Shown here: positions 31,756 through 40,519 of the stretch, piece by piece
Numbering within the stretch: position 1 is the first letter of the stretch
How the letters are laid out: every line of letters starts with the position of its first letter
Assembly: GCA_029251165.1 (NCBI GenBank)
Contig: JAQXDW010000014.1
Location: 51,271-115,270 of the forward strand
DNA from: Myxococcota bacterium
Lineage (GTDB): Bacteria > Myxococcota_A > UBA796
DNA length: 64,000 bases
Reading direction: 5' to 3'
Notes under the pieces: generated by a model
Database searches by the model: none
What the model saw: the letters and a program-made list of their open reading frames with translations, nothing else
What the model was told of the DNA's origin: nothing
Program-made: the position numbers and the translations under genes

Positions 31756-33387
31756 ATGAAAAAAGAACACCACATGGCCACGGCTGGTCCTTCACGCCGG
31801 ATCCTCCGCGAGTTCCCCCTGGCCATCGGTGTCGGGCTGGGCTGGCTGTGGCTGTGGCTGGCTGGACAGGCGTTCGTGCTGGACGGTCGAATGGAGGGCT
31901 ACGGTTGGTCTGGCTATGTGCGGAATGCCTGGTCGGTGCATCGGGGAATGTCGGAGAGCTACGACTACTTTCGCGCTCCGCTCCATGGCTGGCTGCTGGG
32001 TGGACTCGGGGAGGGGCTGGGCAGCTATGCCGACGCGGCGATCCTGCTCAGCTCGCTGTGTGTGGCGGGCATGGTGCTGTCTGCTGGGCTGATCGGGCGG
32101 GCGATGGTCGGGCCCTGGGTCGGCGGGCTGGCTGCTGCTGCGCTGCCCCTGACTGCGAACACCGCCCACGCGGCGCGCTGGGCGAACAGCTACCCTGTCA
32201 TCGCCGTCACGACGGGGGGCAGCCTCGCCGCTGCGCTCCTGCTCGCGCGCTTTCCGCACCCCGCCCTTGCGCTGCTCACCGGCGCACTCACCGGGCTCGC
32301 CTGGGCGGCGGACGGTCGCGGACTCGTCGCCATTCCGCCGGCAGTCTTCCTGACACTGCTGGCCGTGTGGTCCGCGAAGGGCCGGCAGCGGTGGCTGATC
32401 CCGGCAGCGCTGGCCGTGGGGTTGCTGACTGGACCCGGGGTGAAGATCGCGGTGGGGTGGGACCGCACGGCGGTACCGTCGACCGTCGAGAAGATCGCGG
32501 TGCAGCGAGATGTGGTTCACCGCTGGATCCACCAGTCTGTGGACGACAACCTGATGGACGCGTGTGGTGCGCTGCCGGCGGAGTCGCTGCTGACGCGCGC
32601 GTACCTCTCGGATCCCTGCGCTGCGGCGATGGTTCGCTACAACCGCGACCGAAAGATTCCCCGGCACCTCCCGCTGGGCGGACTGGCAGCCTTCGGGGTG
32701 CTGGCGGTGCTGCCGGGCGGACGCGGCTGGCGTGGCGTGGGGGAGGGAGCCGGGATCCTGGTCGCGGTGTGTGGGTTGCTGACGCTGGCGACACTCACCC
32801 CGCTGGCGGACCGCTACCTCCTCCAGTTCACGGTGCTGCTGACGGTGCTTGCGCCGGTCGGTGTCGGTCGGCTCCTCCACACCCTGTCTCCAGTGCGCGC
32901 GCGGCCCTGGCTCAGTGCGGCCGCGATGATCGCGATCGGTGCCTGGGCATGGCAGGCGGATCCCACCGGAAGACACATGCCCACTGCGCTGCAGAGCAAC
33001 GAGGAGAAATCCCGAATGGAGGACTTCCGGCAGACCCTTCGGGGGCACGTCGATCCGCAGACGCCGTTCCTCGACTGCTCCAACCAGCACATTGCCCTCT
33101 CGATGCTCCCGCGCATCCCCCAGGCGGGCTTTCTGTACCTCAACTTCCCCATCCTCCGAACCGACGACGCCGCAGCTTGCCTCTTCTGGATCAGCGAGCC
33201 CCCGTCACCCCGCGCCCTGATCGCGGTGGACCGTCGGCGGATGCTGCGGGCCGGCAGGAGCCGAGACAGCGAGAAGGTTCTGCTGTCGGCAGTGCTGGAG
33301 GACAGCGGGGCGTGGGCCGTGAGGCTCTCGGAGGGCTCTGTGGAGGTGTGGGAGCAGACGTCTGACGGGGCTGCAGCCTCTCCGTGA
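31756..33387 (+). CDS. Polytopic membrane protein, GT-C glycosyltransferase-like
   Basis: The 543-residue protein has about nine hydrophobic segments in its first 400 residues (e.g. LAIGVGLGWLWLWLAGQAFV, AAILLSSLCVAGMVLSAGLI, LLVAVCGLLTLATLTPLA). Short loops, an early periplasmic-type loop and a soluble C-terminal domain of about 150 residues complete the layout. This resembles membrane GT-C transferases that use polyprenyl-phosphate sugars, but no DxD/ExD catalytic motif was confirmed by eye, so it is only a fold-level call. An internal ATG at 31774 is an alternative start. The gene converges with the SDR gene 6 bp away. Confidence 0.65.
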   Translation: MKKEHHMATAGPSRRILREFPLAIGVGLGWLWLWLAGQAFVLDGRMEGYGWSGYVRNAWSVHRGMSESYDYFRAPLHGWLLGGLGEGLGSYADAAILLSSLCVAGMVLSAGLIGRAMVGPWVGGLAAAALPLTANTAHAARWANSYPVIAVTTGGSLAAALLLARFPHPALALLTGALTGLAWAADGRGLVAIPPAVFLTLLAVWSAKGRQRWLIPAALAVGLLTGPGVKIAVGWDRTAVPSTVEKIAVQRDVVHRWIHQSVDDNLMDACGALPAESLLTRAYLSDPCAAAMVRYNRDRKIPRHLPLGGLAAFGVLAVLPGGRGWRGVGEGAGILVAVCGLLTLATLTPLADRYLLQFTVLLTVLAPVGVGRLLHTLSPVRARPWLSAAAMIAIGAWAWQADPTGRHMPTALQSNEEKSRMEDFRQTLRGHVDPQTPFLDCSNQHIALSMLPRIPQAGFLYLNFPILRTDDAAACLFWISEPPSPRALIAVDRRRMLRAGRSRDSEKVLLSAVLEDSGAWAVRLSEGSVEVWEQTSDGAAASP

Positions 33388-33393
33388 GGCGGG

Positions 33394-34056
33394 CTACCAG
33401 CGCAGGGCCTCTCCGCTGGTGTGCCAGAAGGTTCCGGACTGTGCCTGAGTCAGCCCGTCGATTCGAGACAGCAGACCGGCGACCGATTCGTCGGTGTCGA
33501 TCAGGCCGTTGTGGGCTGTCATGTCGGTGCGGACCCAGCCTGGATGCAGCAGGACAACCGCCACGCCATCTGCAGCAAGATCGAGCGCGAGGCACTTTCC
33601 GGCCATGTTGACCGCAGCCTTGGACATTCGATAGCCGTAGTGCCCCCCGGAGGTGTTGTCGGTGATCGAGCCCATCCGGCTGGTGATGATCGCGACCTTG
33701 CTGCCGGGAGAGAGGGTGCTGCGCAGGGCGGCGGTCACGCGGAGTGGCCCGAGGCTGTTGATCTCAAGCTGACGACGGATCACGTCGAAGTCGAGGCTGT
33801 CCAGCCCGGTCGGGACGAGGAGACCGGCGTTGTTGATCAGCACGTCGATGGCACGCCCTGAGAGGGCCTCGGCGAGTCTGGCGACCGCAGCATCGTCGGC
33901 CACATCGATGCCATCGATGATCTCGACCGGCAGGGCTGAGAGCGCCTCGGAGGGCTCTCGGCAGGCGGCGATGACGGTGTCGCCGCGCGCGGTGAGCTGG
34001 CGGCAGAATTCAAGGCCGATGCCGCGGTTGGCGCCGGTGATCAGAACGGTGGGCAT
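33394..34056 (-). CDS. Short-chain dehydrogenase/reductase
   Basis: The 220-residue SDR has the cofactor motif TGANRGIGLEF at residues ~7-17, INNAGLL near residue 85, a catalytic Tyr/Lys in GHYGYRMSKAAVN and the preceding Ser in ITSRMGS. The small size and the C-factor-like sequence after it (HPGWVRTDMT) are typical of myxobacterial CsgA/C-factor relatives and general oxidoreductases. The substrate is unknown. ATG 34056 has GGAG upstream. It follows the VWA lipoprotein gene (34071-35282) on the same strand, 14 bp downstream, so the two may form an operon. Confidence 0.9.
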   Translation of the reverse strand: MPTVLITGANRGIGLEFCRQLTARGDTVIAACREPSEALSALPVEIIDGIDVADDAAVARLAEALSGRAIDVLINNAGLLVPTGLDSLDFDVIRRQLEINSLGPLRVTAALRSTLSPGSKVAIITSRMGSITDNTSGGHYGYRMSKAAVNMAGKCLALDLAADGVAVVLLHPGWVRTDMTAHNGLIDTDESVAGLLSRIDGLTQAQSGTFWHTSGEALRW

Positions 34057-34070
34057 GGGGACTCCAGAGA

Positions 34071-35282
34071 TCAGGGACAGGTCGTGGTGGTGTAGGAAAA
34101 GGAGAAGACGTCGCCGACGGCAGGGGCGGCGATGCCGTGCAGGGTGATGGTGCTGTCGGTGGTGTCCAGCGTCCAGCCATCGGTCAGTCCTGGCGGCACC
34201 GGCTCGCCGTTCTTGGTCACGCTCAGGCTGTCGGTGCTGTCGGGGGGCTGGGACAGCGAAAAGGTGGCGGAGAGACCGAGGATATCCTGCGCCAGCTCGG
34301 AGAGAAGGGGGGCGAGATCGTCCGCGCACAGGCTCACGAATTGCCCCCCGGTTTCTTCCTGGAGCTCGAGGTAGCGGACGCCGGGCTCGGTCTGACAGAC
34401 CTGATCCGGCTTCCTGGCCTCGACCATGGCGTGCAGGACGCCCGCTTCTGCGGTGAGTAAGTCTGCGATCTCCGACAGCGCGAGGTCGCTGTCGTCGTCC
34501 TCGTCGGAGAAGACGATCACCGTGAGCGGAACACCGTCGCGCCGGAAGCCGGCGTTGTCCATCGAGCGCAGCGGCTCGGACAGCGCAGCACTCAGCGCAG
34601 CGAGTCCCTGCTCGGTGTCGGTGCTGATCGCTGCCGGGAGGGCGGGCACTGCATCGTCCTCGGTGTGGATGTCCAGCAGTCGCCCGCTTTGGTCGGGCTC
34701 CTCCATGTCCATCGTGAGCACCCCGAGGTGAACGCTGGCGTCCTCGCCGGTCAGGCGCGCCCAGAACGTCGGCAGGGCATCCCCCACCGCGACGAGCGGC
34801 TCCGTCATTGACTCCGTGCTGTCGACCAGCAAGAGCACATCGACCTGCGCGTTGAGGGTGATGGTGGCCTCATCGGTCACCGACGCGCCCGCCACGCCGC
34901 TGCCGGACACCTGGAGCGTGGCGCTGCCGACGTCGGTCTCCACCGTGAGCGGGAGGTCGTAGTCGTACAGCGCGGTCGGGGTGAAGGTGACCTCCAGCGT
35001 CGCCGCTGCGCCGCCAGCGATCGCCTCGCTGGGTGGCGTGACGGCGAACGCGCTGGCGCCGCTCCCGGTGACGGCGGCGCTGAGGACCGAGAGGTCCGCG
35101 CCGCCCGTGTTTGCTGTGGTGACCTGCCGAGATGCCGTGCAGCCTCGCGGCAGGTCGCCGAAGTCCAGCGCGTCCGGGTCGAGCGAGAGCACGGCTGGTT
35201 GAAGGGCGGTGTCCGTGTCGACTGGCGGCGAGGCAGTCTCGGACTCCGAGGCGAGGCAGCCGAGCAGGACGAGCAGGATCAC
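34071..35282 (-). CDS. Lipoprotein with choice-of-anchor-D-like and VWA domains
   Basis: The 403-residue protein starts at a GTG (MILLVLLGC, ultrashort lipobox, Cys9). Residues ~30-130 form an ASH/choice-of-anchor-D-type beta-sandwich (LDFGDLPRGCTASRQVTTAN, followed by ATLEVTFTPTALYDYDLPL). Residues ~145-330 form a von Willebrand A domain: VDVLLLVDSTESM has Thr in place of the central Ser of the MIDAS DxSxS, and TVIVFSDEDDDSD follows. The C-terminus is a short beta region. It is predicted lipid-anchored on the cell surface. Related Asp/Thr-rich secreted proteins are common in this lineage. Confidence 0.85.
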   Translation of the reverse strand: MILLVLLGCLASESETASPPVDTDTALQPAVLSLDPDALDFGDLPRGCTASRQVTTANTGGADLSVLSAAVTGSGASAFAVTPPSEAIAGGAAATLEVTFTPTALYDYDLPLTVETDVGSATLQVSGSGVAGASVTDEATITLNAQVDVLLLVDSTESMTEPLVAVGDALPTFWARLTGEDASVHLGVLTMDMEEPDQSGRLLDIHTEDDAVPALPAAISTDTEQGLAALSAALSEPLRSMDNAGFRRDGVPLTVIVFSDEDDDSDLALSEIADLLTAEAGVLHAMVEARKPDQVCQTEPGVRYLELQEETGGQFVSLCADDLAPLLSELAQDILGLSATFSLSQPPDSTDSLSVTKNGEPVPPGLTDGWTLDTTDSTITLHGIAAPAVGDVFSFSYTTTTCP

Positions 35283-35389
35283 CAGTGGACCTCAGGCCGT
35301 TGTGAGGGGAGCGGTGTGTCCCTGCTAACCCACGGCGAGTCACTTTCGGCTGGTAGGGCGCAGCGATGGTCCCGTGGGGTGACGAGGGC

Positions 35390-36118
35390 CTACCGGGCGA
35401 GCTTCCGTCGGAGCCGCTCCAGGTCATCAGGGAGGGGAAGCTCGAAGCGGAGCGGCGCATCGGTGTAGGGGTGGCGGAAGCCGAGCGTGCTGCCAAAGAT
35501 CGCTGGGGAGGGATGGGCTCCCGCGATCCGACCTGGGGCGTGCTTGCGGTCTCCTAAGACGGGGTGGTCCTGCTCGGCGAGCCCCGCCCGGATGCCATCG
35601 AGGGTGCGGGTCCCGTCAGCCTCGACGAGGCTGCTGCGGGCGCCGATGAGCTCCAGGCACCGCAGATCGTCTCGCCCGCTCTCGAGCACGCCGTCGACGA
35701 TGGCTTGGTAGCGCACGTCCATGGTCTGCGCCTTGAGGGCCTCCTGGAGGGGGCGGGTCAGGGCGAACACCATCACCCCAGCGACTGCCTCGGGCAGGAT
35801 GTTGATCGGCAAGACCGTGCCGAACCGGCGGTGCATGCTGGCGAGCATGCTGATCTCCTGGCGACCGGAGGTGGTGACGCTGAGGAGGCCTGAGGGCTTG
35901 AAGGCGACCATGATGTGCCGGTCTCGGAGCAGGAGCACCGGGGCCTTTCCGATGTGGATTCGCGGACCGTTGGGCCGCAGCTCGACCTCGTCGGGGGTGA
36001 CCGTTCGAGACCCGTCGGCAGTGGGAAGGCCCCGGTAGAAGACCTGGCCGCTGCGCATCATCAGCCGTGCGGCGGGGGTCGTGAGGCCAGCGTGCTTGAG
36101 GTGTTCGATGAGGAGCAT
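35390..36118 (-). CDS. RluA-family pseudouridine synthase-like protein lacking the catalytic Asp
   Basis: The 242-residue protein follows the RluA layout. An S4-like N-terminal domain (HLKHAGLTTPAARLMMRSGQV) is followed by LLRDRHIMVAFKPSGLLSV, a FALTR segment, RYQAIVDGVL and the late ARSSLVEADG. The motif HRLDxxTSG that carries the catalytic Asp is replaced by INILPEAVAG (around residues 105-114), with Leu in the Asp position and no His/Arg/Thr/Ser. It is therefore predicted inactive as a pseudouridine synthase, while the fold looks intact. It may bind RNA without modifying it. There is no strong ribosome binding site for the 36118 start. Confidence 0.85.
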   Translation of the reverse strand: MLLIEHLKHAGLTTPAARLMMRSGQVFYRGLPTADGSRTVTPDEVELRPNGPRIHIGKAPVLLLRDRHIMVAFKPSGLLSVTTSGRQEISMLASMHRRFGTVLPINILPEAVAGVMVFALTRPLQEALKAQTMDVRYQAIVDGVLESGRDDLRCLELIGARSSLVEADGTRTLDGIRAGLAEQDHPVLGDRKHAPGRIAGAHPSPAIFGSTLGFRHPYTDAPLRFELPLPDDLERLRRKLAR

Positions 36119-36371
36119 GCCGAACAGTATGCACTGCCCAGCGCGTGTGCCTCAGCATCGCACCAGGTCTGTGCCCTGCTCTCTGAGGGTGCCGCTGGAT
36201 GGGGCTGGCTGCTGGTTTTGCCGTGGCGTCGGCTGCTGGGCGGTCGAAGTTCAGCCTGTACTTGAAGGGGGTTCGCTTGAGTTGGAACGATGGAAGCACT
36301 TATCCGAGGATTTTGTTCGGCGATGCTGCTGGGGGGCGGTCACTCTGAGGTGTCGGGATAGGTTCCCTGTG

Positions 36372-37628
36372 ATGCTCACCACCATCCTGCTCTCTCTGCC
36401 TGCTCCTGCACACGTCGGCGGCCTGCTCCAGGGCGTCGAGGTCCAGCACACCTCTGGTGTCACCATTGAGACCAGCTTCGGGGTCCTTCGGGCCATCGAC
36501 GGGGAGAATTATTCCTGGCTCTGTCACGAGGCGATCACCACAGCGGATGCGCTGATCACGCCGCGGTATGCGGTCAGCGGGGACGGCGTCATGCTCGGCG
36601 TCGTGCCGGTTCCAGAGCAGGCCCGTGACAAGGGGCTGGCGCTATATCGGACGCTCGATGGCTGCGACTGGAGCACCCCGACCGGTGCGGACGGACTCAC
36701 CATCACCGACGCCGCTTTCGATCCCTCCGACTCGGAGCGTGCCCTGCTCATCACCGCAGATCTGGCCGACGGGGCGGACAATTACATCCTGACTTCCTCT
36801 GACGCCGGGCAGTCGTTTTCTCCAGTGCTCACCGCAGCAGAGCGGCTGTTTCGTACCATCGAGATCTCACCGGGCGGGACCATCTGGGCCAGCGCGGTCT
36901 GGTACGACCGCGACGAGGGATACCTCTACCGCTCTGACGACGGCGCGGACTTCACCGTGCATGTTGTGCCCATTCCCGACAGCGAGCAGCCCGTCGACGT
37001 CGACGTTATCGCGGTCTCGCCAGATGATCCGATGACCGCCTGGATCGTGGTCGGGGGCTACGGCGACGACACCCTCCAGCACACCACCGACGGCGGCGAG
37101 AGCTTCGTGGAGGTCTTCTCCACGGAGGGCGACATCATCAGCGGCACCACCGACTCAGACGGCGCGGTCTGGATTGTGGTGTCCGGGCAGGTCCTCTACC
37201 GGTCTGCCGACGGCGTGAGCTTCACTGCGGTCGCGTCAGCTCCGACCGGTCTCGCGGTCAGTGCCTCAGATGTCGGTGTGTGGATGGCGACCGATGCCAT
37301 CGTCGGCGGCGGTGCCATCGCGCGGCGCTCTACTGATGGCGGTGCCTCGTTCGACATCGCCATGCACCTCTCGACCCTCTCTCCGCCGCCAGCCTGCGCT
37401 GCAGAGAGCCACTCCGCTGTGCTGTGCGATCCGCTGTGGGAGGCCCTGGAGGTTCGCCTGCCCCTGCCCCTGACGGAGGGGGACTCTGGCACCACCGACA
37501 CTGGCGTCACGGACACCGTGGACACCGGCAGCTCAGAGGAATCGGGAGACTGCGGCTGCGGTGGAGCAGGGGATGCCGCGGCTGTCCTGCTCGGGATCGG
37601 TCTCCTCGGCCTTCGGCGGCGGCGGTGA
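36372..37628 (+). CDS. Secreted beta-propeller-like protein with MYXO-CTERM-type anchor
   Basis: The 418-residue protein starts with a very short export signal (MLTTILLSLPAPA). The body is full of repeated strand pairs of the sialidase/BNR type (LYRTLDGCDWSTP, YLYRSDDGADF, LQHTTDGGESF, VLYRSADGVSF), indicating a beta-propeller. The C-terminus has an Asp/Thr/Ser-rich linker, CGCGGAG, a hydrophobic stretch (AAAVLLGIGLLGL) and a final RRRR, the layout of the MYXO-CTERM sorting signal. The protein is thus predicted to be secreted and anchored or processed at the surface. Its stop overlaps the start of the pentahaem gene. Confidence 0.8.
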   Translation: MLTTILLSLPAPAHVGGLLQGVEVQHTSGVTIETSFGVLRAIDGENYSWLCHEAITTADALITPRYAVSGDGVMLGVVPVPEQARDKGLALYRTLDGCDWSTPTGADGLTITDAAFDPSDSERALLITADLADGADNYILTSSDAGQSFSPVLTAAERLFRTIEISPGGTIWASAVWYDRDEGYLYRSDDGADFTVHVVPIPDSEQPVDVDVIAVSPDDPMTAWIVVGGYGDDTLQHTTDGGESFVEVFSTEGDIISGTTDSDGAVWIVVSGQVLYRSADGVSFTAVASAPTGLAVSASDVGVWMATDAIVGGGAIARRSTDGGASFDIAMHLSTLSPPPACAAESHSAVLCDPLWEALEVRLPLPLTEGDSGTTDTGVTDTVDTGSSEESGDCGCGGAGDAAAVLLGIGLLGLRRRR

Positions 37629-38908
37629 TTCTGCTGCTGCTGTCCTGTCGGCAGACCTACGACCTCGACGCGGAGGCCCTCCGGGATCCCGAGAGCTGCA
37701 AGGACTGCCACCAGACCCACTACGAGCAGTGGGAGGGGAGCATGCACGCGTACGCTGGTGAGGACCCCGTCTTTCGGGCGATGAACGCGCGGGGTCAGCG
37801 CGAGACGGATGGTGCGCTCGGCGACTTCTGCGTGAAGTGCCATGCCCCGGTTGCCCTCGCGCTGGGGCTGACGGAGGACGGCACCAACCTCGACGAGGTC
37901 CCTGACCACCTCCAGGGCGTGACCTGTGCGTGGTGCCACCTCGCCGATGAGGTCGTCGCGGATCACAACGCCGGGCTGGTCTGGGCCGACGACGGGGTGA
38001 TGCGTGGCGGGATCGCCGAGCCGCAGGAGACCGCCGCCCACGCCTCCGCCTGGTCACCGCTGCACGATCGGGACAGCCCGGAGTCCTCGGCGATGTGCGG
38101 CTCCTGCCATGACATCGTCCTGCCCGACGGCTTCCACCTGGAGCGCACCTATGCGGAGTGGCAGGGCAGCTTGTTCAACGTCGACGACGCCACCCGCCAG
38201 AGCTGCGGGCACTGTCACACGCGGGCCGGCACCGGAAAGGCTGCCATTGATGGCCCCTCCCGGCGCATCCATGATCACGCGATGGTCGGCGTGGATGTTG
38301 CGCTCACCGCGTTCCCTGGCATTCCTGAGCAGGAAGCCGCCATCCAGGATGAGCTGGACTTCACCCTCCTCGCGACCCTCTGCGTGCTGCCGATCGTGGC
38401 CGGCAGCGAGGTGGTCCTCAACCTGGAGAACGTCGGCGGCCACAGCTGGCCCAGCGGCGCGACCCATGACCGGCGCGCCTGGGCGGAGGTCACGGCGTGG
38501 AAGGGCGACGAGGTGCTATTGGAGACCGGTGTGGTCGAGGAGGGCGTGGCGCTCACGGACACCGCAGACCCCAACCGCTGGGACATCTTCGATCTCGCCT
38601 ACAACGCCGAGGGGCAGCCTGAGCACATGTTCTGGAGCATCACCGAGACCGAGCGTCGCACCCTGCCTGTGGTGACCGAGGACAACTGGATCAACCACAG
38701 CATCACGATGCGCTGGCCGCTGCCAGGTGAGGTGCCTGAGCGGGTGACCGCCGCAGTGCACATCCGTCCCATCGGTCTCGACCTGCTCGCGGATCTCTCC
38801 GACAGCGGCGACCTCGATCTCTCCACGCTCACCCGGCTTCCGCCCACCTTCACGCTGGGCGAGACGGTCCTGGAGTGGACCGGCACCGTCGGATCGTGCG
38901 TGCCGTGA
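37625..38908 (+). CDS. Pentahaem c-type cytochrome lipoprotein
   Basis: The 427-residue product begins at a GTG overlapping the previous stop and reads MILLLLSC (ultrashort lipobox). Five CxxCH haem sites follow in the first half: CKDCH (C25), CVKCH, CAWCH, CGSCH and CGHCH. The spacing and the QTHYEQWEGSMHAYA motif after the first site resemble the cytochrome c554 family (PF13435). The C-terminal half is non-haem and beta-rich. It is predicted to transfer electrons at the outer membrane or periplasm. The overlap with the MYXO-CTERM gene suggests the two work together. The partner and the electron acceptor are unknown. Confidence 0.88.
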   Translation: MILLLLSCRQTYDLDAEALRDPESCKDCHQTHYEQWEGSMHAYAGEDPVFRAMNARGQRETDGALGDFCVKCHAPVALALGLTEDGTNLDEVPDHLQGVTCAWCHLADEVVADHNAGLVWADDGVMRGGIAEPQETAAHASAWSPLHDRDSPESSAMCGSCHDIVLPDGFHLERTYAEWQGSLFNVDDATRQSCGHCHTRAGTGKAAIDGPSRRIHDHAMVGVDVALTAFPGIPEQEAAIQDELDFTLLATLCVLPIVAGSEVVLNLENVGGHSWPSGATHDRRAWAEVTAWKGDEVLLETGVVEEGVALTDTADPNRWDIFDLAYNAEGQPEHMFWSITETERRTLPVVTEDNWINHSITMRWPLPGEVPERVTAAVHIRPIGLDLLADLSDSGDLDLSTLTRLPPTFTLGETVLEWTGTVGSCVP

Positions 38909-38911
38909 GGC

Positions 38912-39319
38912 TCAGCCCTCGACGCAGACGTTGAGGAGGACGGCGTCCTCGGTCTCGCACGACACGGCGAGGTCAACCTCCCAGTAGCCCCCCATGGTGA
39001 ACCGGGCGGTCATCTCGTAGGCGCCGTCCGTGGACTCGACGAAGTCCGGAGCCGGTCCGCCGTGCCCGTGGTCGGGCATGTCGATGCTGCCTGAGAGGGT
39101 GCAGCCGGTCAGGGGACCGTCGGCGTCCTCCAGCAGCAGGCGCCAGGTGTTGTCGGCGACGGCGGGGAATGCGGGGGCGATCTCCTGGACGGTCACGGTC
39201 ACGGTGTCTCCAGAGAACACGGCACCGAGGACCGCATCGACCGCCCGGTCTTCTTCGAGACACGGCGAGAGCGCAGCGGGGTCGCCTCCCTCTCCACAGG
39301 CGAGCAGCAGCCAGAGCAT
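38912..39319 (-). CDS. YtkA/FixH-like lipoprotein
   Basis: The 135-residue protein starts MLWLLLAC (ultrashort lipobox, Cys8) with a perfect TGGAGG site, which fixes the start; an upstream ATG in frame is less likely. The C-terminal part, MPDHGHGG... YEMTARFTMGGYWEVDLAV, matches the YtkA-like/FixH Ig-like domain. Such domains occur in copper delivery and haem-copper oxidase assembly. Three to four cysteines are present in the mature part. The gene is the last of a minus-strand group with the desaturase and the hypothetical at 40520. Its 3' end abuts the pentahaem gene. Confidence 0.75.
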   Translation of the reverse strand: MLWLLLACGEGGDPAALSPCLEEDRAVDAVLGAVFSGDTVTVTVQEIAPAFPAVADNTWRLLLEDADGPLTGCTLSGSIDMPDHGHGGPAPDFVESTDGAYEMTARFTMGGYWEVDLAVSCETEDAVLLNVCVEG

Positions 39320-39350
39320 AGAACCTCCAGCAGTCACCATAGCCTCAGAT

Positions 39351-40475
39351 TCAGGCAGCGGTGAATGCCGTGCGCTTCATGCTGGCGGTGCCGATCATGA
39401 CGTCGGTGGTCTTGCGCAGGCGGGTCCAGATCGACTCCTGGACATAGGGGATGCCGTGCTTCTCGCAGAGGGCCTTGAGCTTTGGCTGGGCGCGCTGATA
39501 CTGGCGCATGGTGAGGTCTGGCCAGACGTGGTGCTCGATCTGGTAGTTCAGCCAGCCGTGCAGGTAGTCGTTGAGGTCGCCGCCGCAGCGGTAGTTCACT
39601 GAGCCAAGGATCTGCCGGAGCTGAAAGTCGCGACGGTCGGTCGGGGCGTCTGCGAAGGCGTAGAGATCCTCGCCGGCATGGTTGGTGGTGATGATGACGA
39701 ACGTGTGGAGGTTCGTCAGCAGCTCCGCGAGCAGGGAATTCGACGCTGCGCTGGCGGCGGCGAGGGGACCCAGCGGCAGGAACAGGCTCGGGAGCAGGGC
39801 AAAGTTGACCGCAGCGTAGGGCAGGAAGCTGCGCAGCCACAGGGCGCGACCATCCGGATGAGTCGGTGACCACACCCGCCAGTCCGAAAGCGATCGCCGC
39901 TCCTTCGAGACACCGGCTGCGATCAGCTCTTCCTGCATGGTGCTCGGGGCGTAGTAGATCCACTTCCAGGCTGAGGCCATCACCGCGACCAGGGCGTAGC
40001 GCACCGGCATGGGCAGGTCGCTGTCTCGCAGCCAGTCGAGGTTGTGCTCCACGAGATCTGGATCCGCGCTCTCCCCGAGCCGGGTGTGGTGGAGGGTGTT
40101 GTGCTCTCGATCCCAGCCCGCCGGCGGAATGACGTCCAGCCAGTCCCGCATCCGACGACGCCAGCCCTTCGCAAAGTTCTTGCGGTGGTAGCGCGGCGCG
40201 TTGAGGCGGTCATAGCCGCCGTGGCTGACGTGGTGTCCCACCGTGGTCCAGCGCCCGGAGCGTCCCAGCGCGAGGAGCCCGGCAGACAGCAGGTTCGGCC
40301 CCATCCACGCGGTCGCCCACCCGGCTGCCGAGCAGGCCCGTCCGGCGCGAGAGATGCGCTTGAGGTGTGCGAGATCGTCTTCGGAGAGCCCGGCCCTGAT
40401 CTCGGCCTCCAGGGCATCCAGCTCGTCGAAGAACGCTCCTTGTCCGTCCTCAGTCTGCTTCTGCGGCGCGCCCAT
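39351..40475 (-). CDS. Front-end-type membrane fatty acid/sphingolipid desaturase
   Basis: The 374-residue membrane desaturase has three His boxes: HHVSHGGYD near residue 80, EHNTLHHTRLGE near residue 124 and NYQIEHHVWP near residue 317. The Gln in QIEHH is characteristic of front-end delta-5/delta-6 and sphingolipid desaturases. Two hydrophobic regions lie between the boxes. There is no N-terminal cytochrome b5 domain, so electrons must come from another protein. This would be a second desaturase besides the delta-9-type one at 18982, allowing polyunsaturated lipids, which is inference. The start follows an acidic N-terminus; a gap of 44 bp separates it from the upstream gene. Confidence 0.88.
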   Translation of the reverse strand: MGAPQKQTEDGQGAFFDELDALEAEIRAGLSEDDLAHLKRISRAGRACSAAGWATAWMGPNLLSAGLLALGRSGRWTTVGHHVSHGGYDRLNAPRYHRKNFAKGWRRRMRDWLDVIPPAGWDREHNTLHHTRLGESADPDLVEHNLDWLRDSDLPMPVRYALVAVMASAWKWIYYAPSTMQEELIAAGVSKERRSLSDWRVWSPTHPDGRALWLRSFLPYAAVNFALLPSLFLPLGPLAAASAASNSLLAELLTNLHTFVIITTNHAGEDLYAFADAPTDRRDFQLRQILGSVNYRCGGDLNDYLHGWLNYQIEHHVWPDLTMRQYQRAQPKLKALCEKHGIPYVQESIWTRLRKTTDVMIGTASMKRTAFTAA

Positions 40476-40519
40476 GTCCCCTCCAGGTTGGGGCAGAACC
40501 CTAACCGGCTGGACGGGCC

